A stretch of DNA of 64,000 nt, taken from NCBI RefSeq assembly GCF_000474945.1, contig NZ_AXDW01000004.1:62001-126000 (forward strand), written 5' to 3'. The notes under the pieces were generated by a model, which was given only the letters and a program-made list of their open reading frames with translations, was not told the DNA's origin and did no database searches. The first letter of the stretch is position 1; the number at the start of each line of letters is the position of its first letter. Made by a program: the position numbers and the translations under genes. Of this stretch, positions 1 through 9,734 are shown in pieces. This DNA comes from Solimonas soli DSM 21787. GTDB taxonomy: Bacteria > Pseudomonadota > Gammaproteobacteria > Nevskiales > Nevskiaceae.

Positions 1-58
1 GCGCAAGGCGGCGCGCGGCACGCGCGTCGCGAACAGGCCGGCGCGCCGCCGGCCATGA
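1..58 (+). CDS. C-terminal end of an upstream gene (partial)
   Basis: An open frame enters the window and stops at TGA 56-58, giving an Arg/Ala-rich tail ending in RPARRRP. The stop lies 16 bases before the ATG of the next gene, which is what a preceding operon member would look like. Only 18 codons are visible, so no product can be named and a chance open frame cannot be excluded. Confidence 0.3.
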   Translation, partial: RKAARGTRVANRPARRRP

Positions 59-74
59 AGTGCAGGGAGACGAC

Positions 75-836
75 ATGAAGGTGGGTCTGCTCGTCATCGG
101 CGACGAGATTCTCAGCGGCAAGCGGCAGGACCGGCATTTCGCCAAGGTGATCGAGCTGCTGCGCGCGCGCGGTATCGAGCTCGGCTGGGCGCAGTTCCTC
201 GGCGACGACGAGGCGGCGATCGCCGCGGCGCTCGCCGCGGCGGCGGCGCGCGGCGACGTCGTACTGTCCTGCGGCGGCATCGGTGCGACGCCGGACGACT
301 GCACGCGGCAGGCCGCGGCGCGCGCTTTCGGCGTGCCGGTGGAGCGGCACCGCGAGGCCGAGGCGCTGATCACCGGACAGTACGGCGCCGCGGCGTTTCC
401 GAACCGCGTGCTGATGGCGGATTTCCCGCGCGGCGCGGCGCTGATCCCGAATCCGGTGAACCGCGTCGCCGGCTTCTCGATCGGCCGCTGCTATTTCGTG
501 CCGGGCTTTCCGGAGATGGCGTGGCCGATGCTGGAATGGGTGCTCGACACCGAGCTGCGCGCGCTGCATCGCGCCGATCCGGACGTCGAATTCCGCCTGC
601 GCGTGATCGGCACCAGCGGCGAGGGCGACCTTCTGCCGCTGATGCAGGAGACGCTGCGCGTGCAGCCGCAGATCAAGCTGTCGAGCCTGCCGTCGCGCGG
701 CGGCCCCGAGCGGCCGCGCCACATCGAGTTCGGCTTCAAGGGGCCGCGCGCCGCCGCCGCGGCCGCCTACGCGCACTTCCTCGACGGCCTGTCGGCCTGG
801 CCTGACGCGCGGGTCGAGGTGCTGGCGGCGCCCTGA
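75..836 (+). CDS. CinA/MoaB-like molybdopterin-binding domain protein
   Basis: The 253-residue protein carries the MoCF-biosynthesis fold found in competence/damage-inducible protein A and MoaB. It opens with MKVGLLVIGDEILSG and has the loop CGGIGATPDD, the usual GGxGxTxDD signature, near residue 80. It is a stand-alone domain without the C-terminal amidohydrolase part of full CinA, so its reaction is unclear; nicotinamide or pyrophosphate-type nucleotide chemistry is possible. A GTG at 60 is in frame, but the ATG at 75 is preferred because GGGAGA lies just upstream and the family begins with this motif. It converges with the transporter gene at 844. Confidence 0.8.
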   Translation: MKVGLLVIGDEILSGKRQDRHFAKVIELLRARGIELGWAQFLGDDEAAIAAALAAAAARGDVVLSCGGIGATPDDCTRQAAARAFGVPVERHREAEALITGQYGAAAFPNRVLMADFPRGAALIPNPVNRVAGFSIGRCYFVPGFPEMAWPMLEWVLDTELRALHRADPDVEFRLRVIGTSGEGDLLPLMQETLRVQPQIKLSSLPSRGGPERPRHIEFGFKGPRAAAAAAYAHFLDGLSAWPDARVEVLAAP

Positions 837-843
837 GCGCGCC

Positions 844-1710
844 TCAGGCGGTGCGCGGCGCCGCGCGCCGGCTGATCAGCACGCAGGTCGCGATCACCAG
901 CGCCACGCCGAGCCCGGCCCAGCGATCGAGGCGTTCGCCCCAGAGCAGCCAGGCCAGCGCCGCCGAGAACAGCACCGAGGCATAGGTGAAGGGCCCGACC
1001 TGCGCGGCCGGCGCCCAGCTGTAGGCGCGCGTCAGGTGCAACTGGCCGACGGTGGCGGCGATGCCGGCGGCGATCAGCAGCAGCAGCGCGCGCGGCTCCG
1101 GCGTCTGCCAGCGCCACGGCAGCGGCAGCGCGGAGACCAGCGTCGCCAGCAGGGCGAAGTAGAAGACGATGCGCTCGGCCGGCTCGGAATCGGAGATGCG
1201 GCGGACGCTGACCATGGCGCAGGCGGCGAGCAGGCCCGAGCCGGCGCCGACGATGCCGGCGAGGCCGAGCGCGCCGAAGTCGTTGCCGCGCGGATGCACG
1301 ATGAGCGCGACGCCGGCGAGACCGATGAGCGCGGCCGGAAAAGCCATCGCCGTCGGCCGCTCGCCGAGCCACCACCAGGCGATGAAGGGCAGCCACAGCG
1401 GCGTCGAATAGGTCAGCAGCATGGCCGAGGCCAGCGGCAGCTGGGCGATCGCGTAGAAAAAACAGTACATCGCGGCGACGCCGAAGACCGAGCGCCAGAG
1501 GTGGCCGCCGAGGCGCCGCGTGCGCAGGCCCTGCGATCCGTGTCGCAGCAGCCAGGGCGCAAAAGCCAGTAGGCTGACCGCGCAGCGGATGAAGACCACC
1601 ATCTCGTTGGCCGTGGTCGCCGCGGCGGCCTTGATGCAGACGCCGGTCGCGGAGAAGGCGGCGGCGGCATACAGCGCGTGCAGGGCGCCGCGGCGAAGAT
1701 CGTTGCGCAT
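844..1710 (-). CDS. EamA/DMT-family transporter
   Basis: The 288-residue protein is almost entirely hydrophobic, with about ten predicted membrane spans arranged as two five-helix EamA repeats. The first repeat ends near YSTPLWLPFIAWWWLGER and the second near ASVLFSAALAWLLWGERL, the characteristic (L/W)WGER signature at the end of helix four of each repeat. It is an inner-membrane drug/metabolite exporter-type protein with unknown substrate. The frame stays open upstream of the chosen ATG at 1710, but the upstream part is Arg/Ala-rich and would overlap the divergent kinase gene. Confidence 0.85.
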   Translation of the reverse strand: MRNDLRRGALHALYAAAAFSATGVCIKAAAATTANEMVVFIRCAVSLLAFAPWLLRHGSQGLRTRRLGGHLWRSVFGVAAMYCFFYAIAQLPLASAMLLTYSTPLWLPFIAWWWLGERPTAMAFPAALIGLAGVALIVHPRGNDFGALGLAGIVGAGSGLLAACAMVSVRRISDSEPAERIVFYFALLATLVSALPLPWRWQTPEPRALLLLIAAGIAATVGQLHLTRAYSWAPAAQVGPFTYASVLFSAALAWLLWGERLDRWAGLGVALVIATCVLISRRAAPRTA

Positions 1711-1843
1711 CGTGGGCCAGGGGCGGCGAAGGAGGATCGGTGAACGGCGGTTTTTCAGGGGACGAACGGAATGTCTGGCCGCCGCCGCGCATTCTACGAT
1801 CGCCGCGGCGGTCGCAGGATGCACCGGCTTTTGCGCGGAACTC

Positions 1844-2929
1844 ATGGAATCAGTGAACACGCTGTCGCTTCTCCACGGTCTCGTCGCGGCGGCCTGCCTG
1901 CTCGCCGCGGTCGCCGGCCTGTTCGCGACGTGGAACGCGCGCCAGCGGCCGTTCGACTGGCCGCGGGCCGGGGCGATCTGCGTGCTGCTGGCGATCGGCG
2001 GCTGGATCATGCTGTCGGCCGGCCAGTTCGAGCAGCGCCTGCTGATGGCACTGTGCGCGGCCATGCTGATCAGCTGCGCCGGCCTGTTCGCCGCGCACTG
2101 GATCGGCCATCTCGGCGAGGCCGAGGAAATGGCGGCGGACCACTCGGTCGAGAAGCTGCGCGAGGAACTGCTGCTGCGCGAGGCGGCCGAGCAGCATCTG
2201 CGTTCCGCGCTGGCCGACTACCGGCGCTCGGCGGCGGATTTCGAGCAGTTCGCCTACGCGGCCTCGCACGATCTGCAGACGCCCTTGCGCAACATCGACG
2301 GCTTCGCCCGCCTGCTCGCGCAGCGCTATGGCGACACGCTGGAGGGCGACGCGCGCATGTACCTGCAGTACATGACGCAGGGCGTGCAGCAGATGCAGCA
2401 GCTGGTCGACGCGCTGCTGCAGCTGTCGCGCGTCGGCCGCAGCGAGGCGCGCATCGAGGAAAAATCGCTCGACGAGGATCTGCGTGTGGTGCGCGAGCAG
2501 CTGGCCGGCGAAATCGAGCGGCTCGGCGCGGAGATCATCGCGCCGGACCTGCCGACCGTCACCGCCGATCACGCGCTGCTCGTGCAGCTGTTCCAGAACC
2601 TCATCGGCAACGCGCTGAAGTTCCAGCCGCCGGGCCAGAAACCGCGCGTCACCATCCGCGCGCGGCGGCAGAACGAAGACTGGCATTTCACGCTCACCGA
2701 CAACGGCATCGGCATTCCGGCCGCGGAAGTCGACCACGTCTTCGCGCCATTCCGGCGCCTGCATCCGCACGAGGAATTCGCGGGCACCGGCATGGGTCTG
2801 GCGATCTGCCGCAAGATCGTGGCCCATCACGAGGGCGAAATCTGGGCCGAGCCGCATGCCGGCGGCGCGCAGATCCACCTGATCCTGCCGCAGCGGGCGC
2901 GTCTCGCCCCGCGCACGGCGTCGGGCTAG
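1844..2929 (+). CDS. Membrane sensor histidine kinase, phytochrome-kinase-like
   Basis: The 361-residue kinase has two or three N-terminal membrane helices (about residues 5-85), a short coiled coil (residues 100-135), then HisKA with the H-box ASHDLQTPLRNIDGF and a HATPase domain. N-box (NLIGNALKFQ), G1 (DNGIGI), F-box and G2 (GTGMGL) are all present. The H-box and F-box style (FAPFRRLHPHEEFAGTG) resembles the kinase module of phytochrome-type receptors, but no PAS/GAF/PHY domain is present, so the signal must be read by the membrane helices. No response regulator gene is adjacent. ATG 1844 is chosen because it begins the hydrophobic segment; the open frame upstream is antisense to the EamA gene. 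Confidence 0.82.
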   Translation: MESVNTLSLLHGLVAAACLLAAVAGLFATWNARQRPFDWPRAGAICVLLAIGGWIMLSAGQFEQRLLMALCAAMLISCAGLFAAHWIGHLGEAEEMAADHSVEKLREELLLREAAEQHLRSALADYRRSAADFEQFAYAASHDLQTPLRNIDGFARLLAQRYGDTLEGDARMYLQYMTQGVQQMQQLVDALLQLSRVGRSEARIEEKSLDEDLRVVREQLAGEIERLGAEIIAPDLPTVTADHALLVQLFQNLIGNALKFQPPGQKPRVTIRARRQNEDWHFTLTDNGIGIPAAEVDHVFAPFRRLHPHEEFAGTGMGLAICRKIVAHHEGEIWAEPHAGGAQIHLILPQRARLAPRTASG

Positions 2930-3015
2930 CGCTGGACCGCGGCACCCGGCTTCTTGAAAATACGCGCCGCCGCCCCCAAGGCGGTGCCGGTTCACCCAGT
3001 TTCTCGAGGAACGTC

Positions 3016-3312
3016 ATGCCGATTTACGACTACCACTGCACAGCCTGCGGTGCCGACACCGAGGTCATGCACAAGATCTCCGATCCGCCGGCCCAGGACT
3101 GCCCGGAGTGCGGCAAGCCGGGGCTCGTCAAGCAGGTCTCCGCGGCCGGCTTCCGTCTGAGCGGCGGCGGCTGGTACGAGACCGACTTCAAGTCCGGCGG
3201 CAAGAAGAACCTCGCCGACAAGGGCGGCGGCGAGAAGAGCGGCGGCGCCGAGGCCTGCGCGCCGGGTGGCTGCGCGGCGCCGGGCTGCGCCGCCAAGAGC
3301 GAAGCGGCGTAA
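3016..3312 (+). CDS. FmdB-family zinc ribbon protein
   Basis: This 98-residue protein starts MPIYDYHCTACG and carries two CxxC pairs (CTAC and CPEC) that would bind one zinc in the FmdB/CxxC regulatory fold. The C-terminal half is low-complexity Gly/Lys/Ala with three further cysteines in CAPGGC and AAPGC motifs, typical of the family. FmdB-like genes very commonly precede aspS in Gammaproteobacteria, as here. The ATG is preceded by CGAGGAACGTC, a good ribosome-binding site. Confidence 0.9.
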   Translation: MPIYDYHCTACGADTEVMHKISDPPAQDCPECGKPGLVKQVSAAGFRLSGGGWYETDFKSGGKKNLADKGGGEKSGGAEACAPGGCAAPGCAAKSEAA

Positions 3313-3326
3313 GACGCGCGCTGCGG

Positions 3327-3359
3327 GCCGGCGCGTCGCCATGCGGCGCGCCGGCTTTT
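3327..3359 (+). terminator. Rho-independent terminator after the FmdB gene
   Basis: A 9-bp perfect stem, GCCGGCGCG (3327-3335) with CGCGCCGGC (3347-3355), is followed by TTTT. It sits between the FmdB gene and aspS, so aspS probably has its own promoter. Confidence 0.7.
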
Positions 3360-3398
3360 GGCATTCCGGCGCGTCAGCACGCCCCCACCGCACGCGGT

Positions 3399-3404
3399 TA
3401 CACT
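3399..3404 (+). promoter_or_regulatory. Candidate -10 element of aspS
   Basis: TACACT followed by ACGCGCC lies 80 bases before the aspS ATG and downstream of the FmdB terminator. Similar -10 plus ACGCGCC arrangements occur near 2960 and 15371 in this window. No convincing -35 was found, so the call rests on position and on the -10 hexamer. Confidence 0.4.
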
Positions 3405-3483
3405 ACGCGCCCCGTAGCCGGGGCCTCCGCCCCGTCCCCGAAACCCCAGATCCGCCGGCGCGGATTCTCTCCAGAACTCATCG

Positions 3484-5268
3484 ATGCGTAGTCACTATTG
3501 CGGCCAGGTCACCGAAGCGCTGACCGGAGAAACCGTCACCGTCTGCGGCTGGGTTCATCGCCGGCGCGATCACGGCGGCGTGATCTTCATCGACCTGCGT
3601 GACCGCGAGGGCCTGCTGCAATGCGTGTTCGATCCGGACACGCAGAAGGCGTTCGCCGCCGCCGACAAGCTGCGCTCCGAATACGTGGTCAAGATCACCG
3701 GCCGCGTGCGGCCGCGCCCGACCGGCACCGAGAATGCGAACCTGACGACCGGCAAGATCGAGTTGCTGGCCAAGGAATGCGAGCTGCTGAACAAGGCGGA
3801 AACCCCGCCGTTCCACATCGACGACGAAACGGTCGGCGAGGACACGCGCCTCAAGTACCGCTACCTCGACCTGCGTCGTCCGCAGATGCAGAAGAACCTG
3901 CGCCTGCGCCACGACGTCATCAAGCGCATCCGCGATTTCATGGATGCCAACGGTTTCGTCGATGTCGAGACGCCGATCCTGACCAAGGCGACGCCGGAAG
4001 GCGCGCGCGACTATCTGGTGCCGTCGCGTACACACCCGGGCAAGTTCTTCGCATTGCCGCAGTCGCCGCAGCTGTTCAAGCAGCTGCTGATGATGTCCGG
4101 CCTCGACCGCTACTACCAGATCGCGCGCTGCTTCCGCGACGAGGACCTGCGCGCCGACCGCCAGCCGGAATTCACGCAGCTCGACGTCGAGACCTCGTTC
4201 CTGAGCCAGGAACAGATCATGGCGCTGATCGAGGGCCTGGTGAAGGATCTGTTCAAGGCCGTGCTCGACGTCGATCTCGGCACGCTGCCGCACATGAGCT
4301 TCGAGGAGGCGATGCGCCGCTACGGCTCCGACAAGCCGGACCTGCGCAATCCGCTCGAACTGGTCGATGTGAAAGACCTCGTCGCCGACGTCGATTTCAA
4401 GGTGTTTTCGGCGCCGGCCAGTGATCCGAAGTGCCGCGTCACCGCGCTGCGCGTGCCGGGCGGTGCCAGGCTGTCGCGCGGCGAGATCGACAAGTACACC
4501 GAATTCGTCAAGGTCTACGGCGCGCGCGGTCTCGCGTACATCGTCGTCGACGACAAGGCCAAGGGCCGCGACGGCCTGCGTTCGCCGATCGTCAAGAACT
4601 TGCACGACGCCGCCCTGACCGGCATTCTCGAGCGCACCGGCGCACAGACCGGCGACGTCATCTTCTTCGGCGCCGACAAGAGTAAGATCGTCACCGATGC
4701 TTTAGGCGCTTTGCGCCTAAAGCTTGGACAAGACTTGGGTCTTACCCAAAGCGCCTGGAAGGCGCTTTGGGTGGTCGACTGGCCGATGTTCGAGTGGGAC
4801 GAGGACGACGGTCGCTGGGTCTCGCTGCACCATCCGTTCACCGCGCCGAAGCCCTTCGATGCGGCGGCGCTGCGCGCGAATCCCGGCGCGACGCTGTCGC
4901 AGGGCTACGACATCGTGCTCAACGGCGTCGAGATCGGCGGCGGTTCGGTGCGCATCCACGCGCCGGACGTGCAGCAGGCGGTGTTCGACCTGCTCGGCAT
5001 CGGCCCCGAGGAGCAGAAGGAGAAATTCGGCTTCCTGCTCGAGGCGCTGTCGTTCGGCGCGCCGCCGCACGGCGGCCTGGCGATCGGCCTCGACCGCCTC
5101 GTCATGCTGATGGCCGGCGGCCAGTCGATCCGCGAAGTGATCGCCTTCCCGAAGACGCAGACCGCGCACGATCCGCTGACCTCGGCGCCGAGCGAGGTCG
5201 ACCTGCGCCAGCTGCGCGAACTGAGCATCCGTTCCACGGTGCAGCCGAAGGAAACGGCGGCGGCCTGA
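3484..5268 (+). CDS. aspS: Aspartyl-tRNA synthetase
   Basis: The 594-residue class II synthetase charges tRNA-Asp (possibly also tRNA-Asn) in the cytoplasm. It begins [13 protein letters not shown] and has the N-terminal OB-fold anticodon-binding domain, the catalytic core with motif 2 ([21 protein letters not shown]), the bacterial GAD insertion domain, and motif 3 ([14 protein letters not shown]) near the C-terminus. Length matches bacterial AspRS. Codons 405-431 are odd: the DNA there forms two perfect hairpins with leucine codons unlike the rest of the gene (see the repeat at 4699-4772), although the protein sequence stays family-like and in frame. Confidence 0.97.
   Translation: MRSHYCGQVTEALTGETVTVCGWVHRRRDHGGVIFIDLRDREGLLQCVFDPDTQKAFAAADKLRSEYVVKITGRVRPRPTGTENANLTTGKIELLAKECELLNKAETPPFHIDDETVGEDTRLKYRYLDLRRPQMQKNLRLRHDVIKRIRDFMDANGFVDVETPILTKATPEGARDYLVPSRTHPGKFFALPQSPQLFKQLLMMSGLDRYYQIARCFRDEDLRADRQPEFTQLDVETSFLSQEQIMALIEGLVKDLFKAVLDVDLGTLPHMSFEEAMRRYGSDKPDLRNPLELVDVKDLVADVDFKVFSAPASDPKCRVTALRVPGGARLSRGEIDKYTEFVKVYGARGLAYIVVDDKAKGRDGLRSPIVKNLHDAALTGILERTGAQTGDVIFFGADKSKIVTDALGALRLKLGQDLGLTQSAWKALWVVDWPMFEWDEDDGRWVSLHHPFTAPKPFDAAALRANPGATLSQGYDIVLNGVEIGGGSVRIHAPDVQQAVFDLLGIGPEEQKEKFGFLLEALSFGAPPHGGLAIGLDRLVMLMAGGQSIREVIAFPKTQTAHDPLTSAPSEVDLRQLRELSIRSTVQPKETAAA
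4699..4772 (+). repeat. Double-hairpin stretch embedded in aspS
   Basis: Hairpin 1 is GCTTTAGGCGC (4699-4709), loop TTT, GCGCCTAAAGC (4713-4723), an 11-bp perfect stem. Hairpin 2 is ACCCAAAGCGCC (4744-4755), 5-base loop, GGCGCTTTGGGT (4761-4772), a 12-bp perfect stem. Both contain GGCGCTTTG. Between them TTGGGT/ACCCAA and AAGAC/GTCTT offer alternative pairings. In the aspS frame all seven leucines here are TTA, TTG, CTA or CTT, never the CTG/CTC used elsewhere. It looks like a palindromic unit accommodated in the reading frame, or a selected mRNA structure. Confidence 0.8.
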
Positions 5269-5300
5269 GGCCGGCGCCAAGCCCGTAGTGGAGGTGTGAG

Positions 5301-6398
5301 ATGGCAGCAGCCCTGAAGATCGAAGAATTCAATCTGCTCGACGACGGCGAATGCGATGCGCGCATCGTCGCCGCCAAGAAGATCCTCGGCGATCGCCTGT
5401 GCATCCTCGGTCACCACTACCAGCGCAACGAGGTGTTCAAGCACGCCGATTTCACCGGCGATTCGCTGAAGCTCTCGCAGCTGGCGGCGACCACGCAGGC
5501 GGATTTCATCGTCTTCTGCGGCGTGCATTTCATGGCCGAAGTCGCCGACATCCTCACGCACGGCAAGCGCACGGTGATCCTGCCGGACCTCGCCGCCGGC
5601 TGCTCGATGGCCGACATGGCGAACCTGGTCAAGGTGCGCAGGTGCTGGGCCGAGCTGTCGGAAGTCCTCGATCCGGACCAGTGCGTGACGCCGGTCACCT
5701 ACATCAATTCAGCCGCCGATCTGAAGGCCTTCTGCGGCCAGCACGGCGGCATCGTCTGCACATCGAGCAATGCACGCGCCGTGCTCGAATGGAGCTTCGC
5801 GCGCCGCGAGAAGGTGCTGTTCTTCCCGGACCAGCATCTCGGCCGCAATACCGCGAAGAACATGGGCATCGCCCTCGACGAAATGGTCGTCTGGGATTTC
5901 AGCAAGCCGCTCGGCGGCAATACGCCGCAGCAGATCAGGGCCGCGAAGATGATCCTCTGGCGCGGCTTCTGCTCGGTGCACCAGATGTTCCAGCCGACGC
6001 ACATCGAGAACTTCCGCAAGCGCGTGCCGGACGGCAAGGTCATCAGCCATCCGGAGAACGCGCTCGCCGTCTGCGAGGCCAGCGATTACGTCGGCTCGAC
6101 GGAATACATCCTGCGCACGGTGCGCGCCTCGCGTGCCGGCGATCACTGGCTGGTCGGCACCGAGCTGAATCTCGTCAACCGCCTCGCCGACGAGATGAAG
6201 GAGAAGGGCGTGACGGTGGAGTTCATGTCGCCGACGGTGTGCATGTGCTCGACCATGTTCCGCACCGATCCGCAGCATCTGGCGTGGACGCTCGACAATC
6301 TCGTCGCCGGCCGGACGGTGAACCGCATCCGCGTGCCGGAAGACGTCGCGTCGCCGGCGCGCGCGGCGCTCGATCTGATGCTCGAAGTGGTCGACTGA
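5301..6398 (+). CDS. nadA: Quinolinate synthase
   Basis: The 365-residue enzyme condenses iminoaspartate with dihydroxyacetone phosphate to quinolinate in de novo NAD synthesis, using a [4Fe-4S] cluster. Three family cysteines are visible in LAAGCSMAD, GFCSVHQMF and PTVCMCSTM. Other family motifs include LGHHYQRNEV near the N-terminus and CTSSNARAVLEW in the middle. GGAGGTGTGAG precedes the ATG, and the gene lies 32 bases after aspS, so the two could be co-transcribed. nadB and nadC are not in this window. Confidence 0.95.
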   Translation: MAAALKIEEFNLLDDGECDARIVAAKKILGDRLCILGHHYQRNEVFKHADFTGDSLKLSQLAATTQADFIVFCGVHFMAEVADILTHGKRTVILPDLAAGCSMADMANLVKVRRCWAELSEVLDPDQCVTPVTYINSAADLKAFCGQHGGIVCTSSNARAVLEWSFARREKVLFFPDQHLGRNTAKNMGIALDEMVVWDFSKPLGGNTPQQIRAAKMILWRGFCSVHQMFQPTHIENFRKRVPDGKVISHPENALAVCEASDYVGSTEYILRTVRASRAGDHWLVGTELNLVNRLADEMKEKGVTVEFMSPTVCMCSTMFRTDPQHLAWTLDNLVAGRTVNRIRVPEDVASPARAALDLMLEVVD

Positions 6399-6587
6399 GC
6401 GGCGCGCGGGAGCGATCGGCCGCTTCTGCGGGTCCTCGCTGATCCCGCCTGCTGCTTGCGCCTTGCGGCGACTGACTTCCGTTTGCAAGGAAAAGCAGGG
6501 CGTCCGAAACGGCGAAACGCAAGCTTCGACACGAAGCCGATGCGGCAGCGTGGCGGCGCGCCCATTCACGGCACGGCGATGCGGGAG

Positions 6588-7061
6588 TCAAGGCAACACG
6601 CGCACCGCGTCGACGAAGTGCCGTTTCCAGTATTCGAGATGCACGCCGGCGACGATCACGGCGCGGCCGCTGGCGGGTGCGTGCACGGCCTCGTCGTCGC
6701 CGAGATAGATGGCGACGTGATCGATGCCGCGACCACTGAAGCTGTAGAAGAGCAGATCGCCGGGCACCGCATCCTCGAGATCGATCTTGCGGCCGAGCTT
6801 GTGCTGTTCGCGTGTCGTGCGCGGCAGGGCAATGCCGGCCTGGGCGTAGACGTATTGCACGAGGCCGCTGCAATCGAAGCCGGCCGGCGAGGCGCCGCCA
6901 TAGCGATACGGACGGCCGACCTGGCCGAGCGCGTCGAGCACGATTTCGCGCCGCGTCGCGTCGTTCGCCGGATCGGGACGCACATGGCCCGCGCAGGCGG
7001 CCAGCGTCAGCAGCAGGAGCAGCGCCGCGATGCGCGACGCGCGCAGGGCCGGACCGCTCAC
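6588..7061 (-). CDS. NlpC/P60-family lipoprotein, probable murein endopeptidase
   Basis: The 157-residue protein has a lipoprotein signal peptide ending in LTLAACAG and one NlpC/P60 domain with the catalytic cysteine in FDCSGLVQYV and the histidine in IDHVAIYLGDDEAVHAP. Such enzymes cut peptide cross-links in cell-wall murein from the outer-membrane or periplasmic side. The GTG at 7061 is chosen because it overlaps the GST stop codon (GTGA) and starts directly before the signal peptide. About 190 bases between this stop and nadA hold no gene I can support. Confidence 0.85.
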   Translation of the reverse strand: MSGPALRASRIAALLLLLTLAACAGHVRPDPANDATRREIVLDALGQVGRPYRYGGASPAGFDCSGLVQYVYAQAGIALPRTTREQHKLGRKIDLEDAVPGDLLFYSFSGRGIDHVAIYLGDDEAVHAPASGRAVIVAGVHLEYWKRHFVDAVRVLP

Positions 7062-7690
7062 GTCGGCTGCGGCGCCGTCTTCTGCATCGATGGCCGCTCG
7101 CCGAACTGCGTGTACCAGGCGGCGAGGGCATCGTGGCCCTTGCGCCATTCGAGATACGGCATGCGGAAATCGAGATAGCCGAGCGCGCAGCCGATGGTGA
7201 TCTCGACCGTCGTCGGCGTCTCCTGATTCAGTTCCGCCGCTTCCTCGTCGAGCCGTGCGACCGCGCGCTGGATCGCCGCGACCTGACGGTCGAGGAACAC
7301 CTGGTAGATGATGCCTTCCGGCCGGCGCTTCTCGTTGGTCGAGGCGACGGCGGCGTCGATGATGCCTTCGGCGAGGTACTGGCGGCGCAGCGCCGCCCAG
7401 CGCTTGGCGCCGCTCGGCAACGCCGCCATGCCGTGGCCGCGCGTGAACAGGTAGCTGATGATCAGGTTCGAATCCGGCAGCGCCTCGCCCTGTTCGGTGA
7501 TCAGCACCGGCACCTTGGACAGCGGGTTGATCGCCAGGAATTCGGGTGGCGCCGCGTAGGGATCGACGTCGACCTCCTCGATCTGCCCGGCGAGACCGAG
7601 CTCCTCGATCACCGCACGCACGCGCCGCGTGTACGGCGACGCGAGGTTGCGGTAGAGCCGCATCTTGTTATTGCTTTCGGTTTCGCTCAT
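7058..7690 (-). CDS. Glutathione S-transferase family protein
   Basis: The 210-residue protein starts with a thioredoxin-like domain (MRLYRNLASPYTRRVRAVIEE, read from residue 10) and the cis-proline/GSH contact region SKVPVLITEQGEALPDSNLI, followed by an all-helical C-terminal domain. Serine in SPY occupies the usual catalytic N-terminal position. It resembles the GstB/YfcG-like bacterial GSTs used in detoxification or thiol chemistry; the substrate is unknown. It is translationally coupled to the NlpC/P60 gene by a 4-base GTGA overlap, an unexpected functional pairing. Confidence 0.88.
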   Translation of the reverse strand: MSETESNNKMRLYRNLASPYTRRVRAVIEELGLAGQIEEVDVDPYAAPPEFLAINPLSKVPVLITEQGEALPDSNLIISYLFTRGHGMAALPSGAKRWAALRRQYLAEGIIDAAVASTNEKRRPEGIIYQVFLDRQVAAIQRAVARLDEEAAELNQETPTTVEITIGCALGYLDFRMPYLEWRKGHDALAAWYTQFGERPSMQKTAPQPT

Positions 7691-7757
7691 CGGCTGCAGC
7701 GCTGGAGGCGGACGGCCGATTATCCGCTATCGCCGCGCATCGGCGCATGTTAAGGAC

Positions 7758-7773
7758 GCCCCGCAAGCGGGGC
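7758..7773 (-). terminator. Candidate terminator hairpin after trxB
   Basis: GCCCCG (7758-7763), loop CAAG, CGGGGC (7768-7773) lies 37 bases past the trxB stop. On the minus strand it is followed by a poor T-tract (GTCCTT), so termination would be weak. Confidence 0.4.
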
Positions 7774-7809
7774 TTGCGCGGCGCCGGACCGCGGCCGTCG
7801 CGGCGCGGC

Positions 7810-8997
<1,188 letters not shown>

Positions 8998-9031
8998 ATG
9001 CTCTTTCTGTCATTAAATGGAAGCTATGGCG

Positions 9032-9724
9032 ATGCACGGGAAACTGATACTGGTCATCGACGACGAAGGTCCGATCCGCGAGATGCTGCGCTTCGCGTTG
9101 TCGCGCGCCGAATTCCGCGTCGTCGAAGCCTCGGGCGCCCAGGAGGCGCGGCTGCGCATCGCCGACGAGCGTCCGGACCTGATCCTGATGGACTGGATGA
9201 TGCCGGGCGTGTCGGGCATCGAGTTGACGCGCGAACTGAAGAGCCAGCCGATGACGCGCGACATCCCGATCATCATGGTGACCGCCCGCGTCGAGGAAGA
9301 GGACAAGATCCGCGGCCTCAACATCGGCTGCGACGATTATGTGTCGAAGCCGTTCTCGTACCCGGAATTGATCGCGCGCATCCAGGCCGTGCTGCGCCGC
9401 GCGACGCCGGGCGGCGAGGAGGAGCGCCTGGCGATCAACGGCCTCGAGGTCGATGCCGCCAGCCAGCGCGTCACCGCCAAGGGCCAGCCGGTGCGGCTCG
9501 GTCCGACCGAATACCGCCTTCTGCACTTTTTCATCAGCCATCCCGAACGCGTCTACACGCGCGAGCAGGTGCTCGATCGCGTCTGGGGCCAGAACGTCTA
9601 CGTCGAGGAGCGCACGGTCGACGTGCACATCCGCCGCTTGCGCAAGGCGCTCGAACCGTTCGGCTACGACGAAATGATCCAGACCGTGCGCGGGTCGGGC
9701 TACCGTTTTTCCGACAAGATCTGA
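9032..9724 (+). CDS. phoB: Phosphate regulon response regulator
   Basis: The 230-residue OmpR-class regulator has a receiver domain (acidic pair in VIDDEGPIREML, phospho-Asp in LILMDWMMPGVSG, Lys in DYVSKPFS) and a C-terminal winged helix (residues 130-228, ERTVDVHIRRLRKAL). The sequence MTRDIPIIMVTAR matches PhoB closely. ATGs at 9017, 9026 and 9032 are in frame. The last is chosen because GGAAG lies 8 bases before it and it gives the family N-terminus. It forms an operon with phoR and carries a Pho box in front. Confidence 0.95.
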   Translation: MHGKLILVIDDEGPIREMLRFALSRAEFRVVEASGAQEARLRIADERPDLILMDWMMPGVSGIELTRELKSQPMTRDIPIIMVTARVEEEDKIRGLNIGCDDYVSKPFSYPELIARIQAVLRRATPGGEEERLAINGLEVDAASQRVTAKGQPVRLGPTEYRLLHFFISHPERVYTREQVLDRVWGQNVYVEERTVDVHIRRLRKALEPFGYDEMIQTVRGSGYRFSDKI

Positions 9725-9734
9725 AGCGGCCGGC

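Noticed and set aside
2950-3000. A third copy of the bipartite promoter element before the FmdB gene
   Set aside because: Only the AATACGCGCCGC part matches; GTTAGAAAA and the 11-base spacing are absent, so it is more likely an ordinary -10 region.
3484-5268. A frameshift or insertion in aspS at the hairpin stretch
   Set aside because: The frame is continuous, and the residues across it ([27 protein letters not shown]) match the family without extra length.
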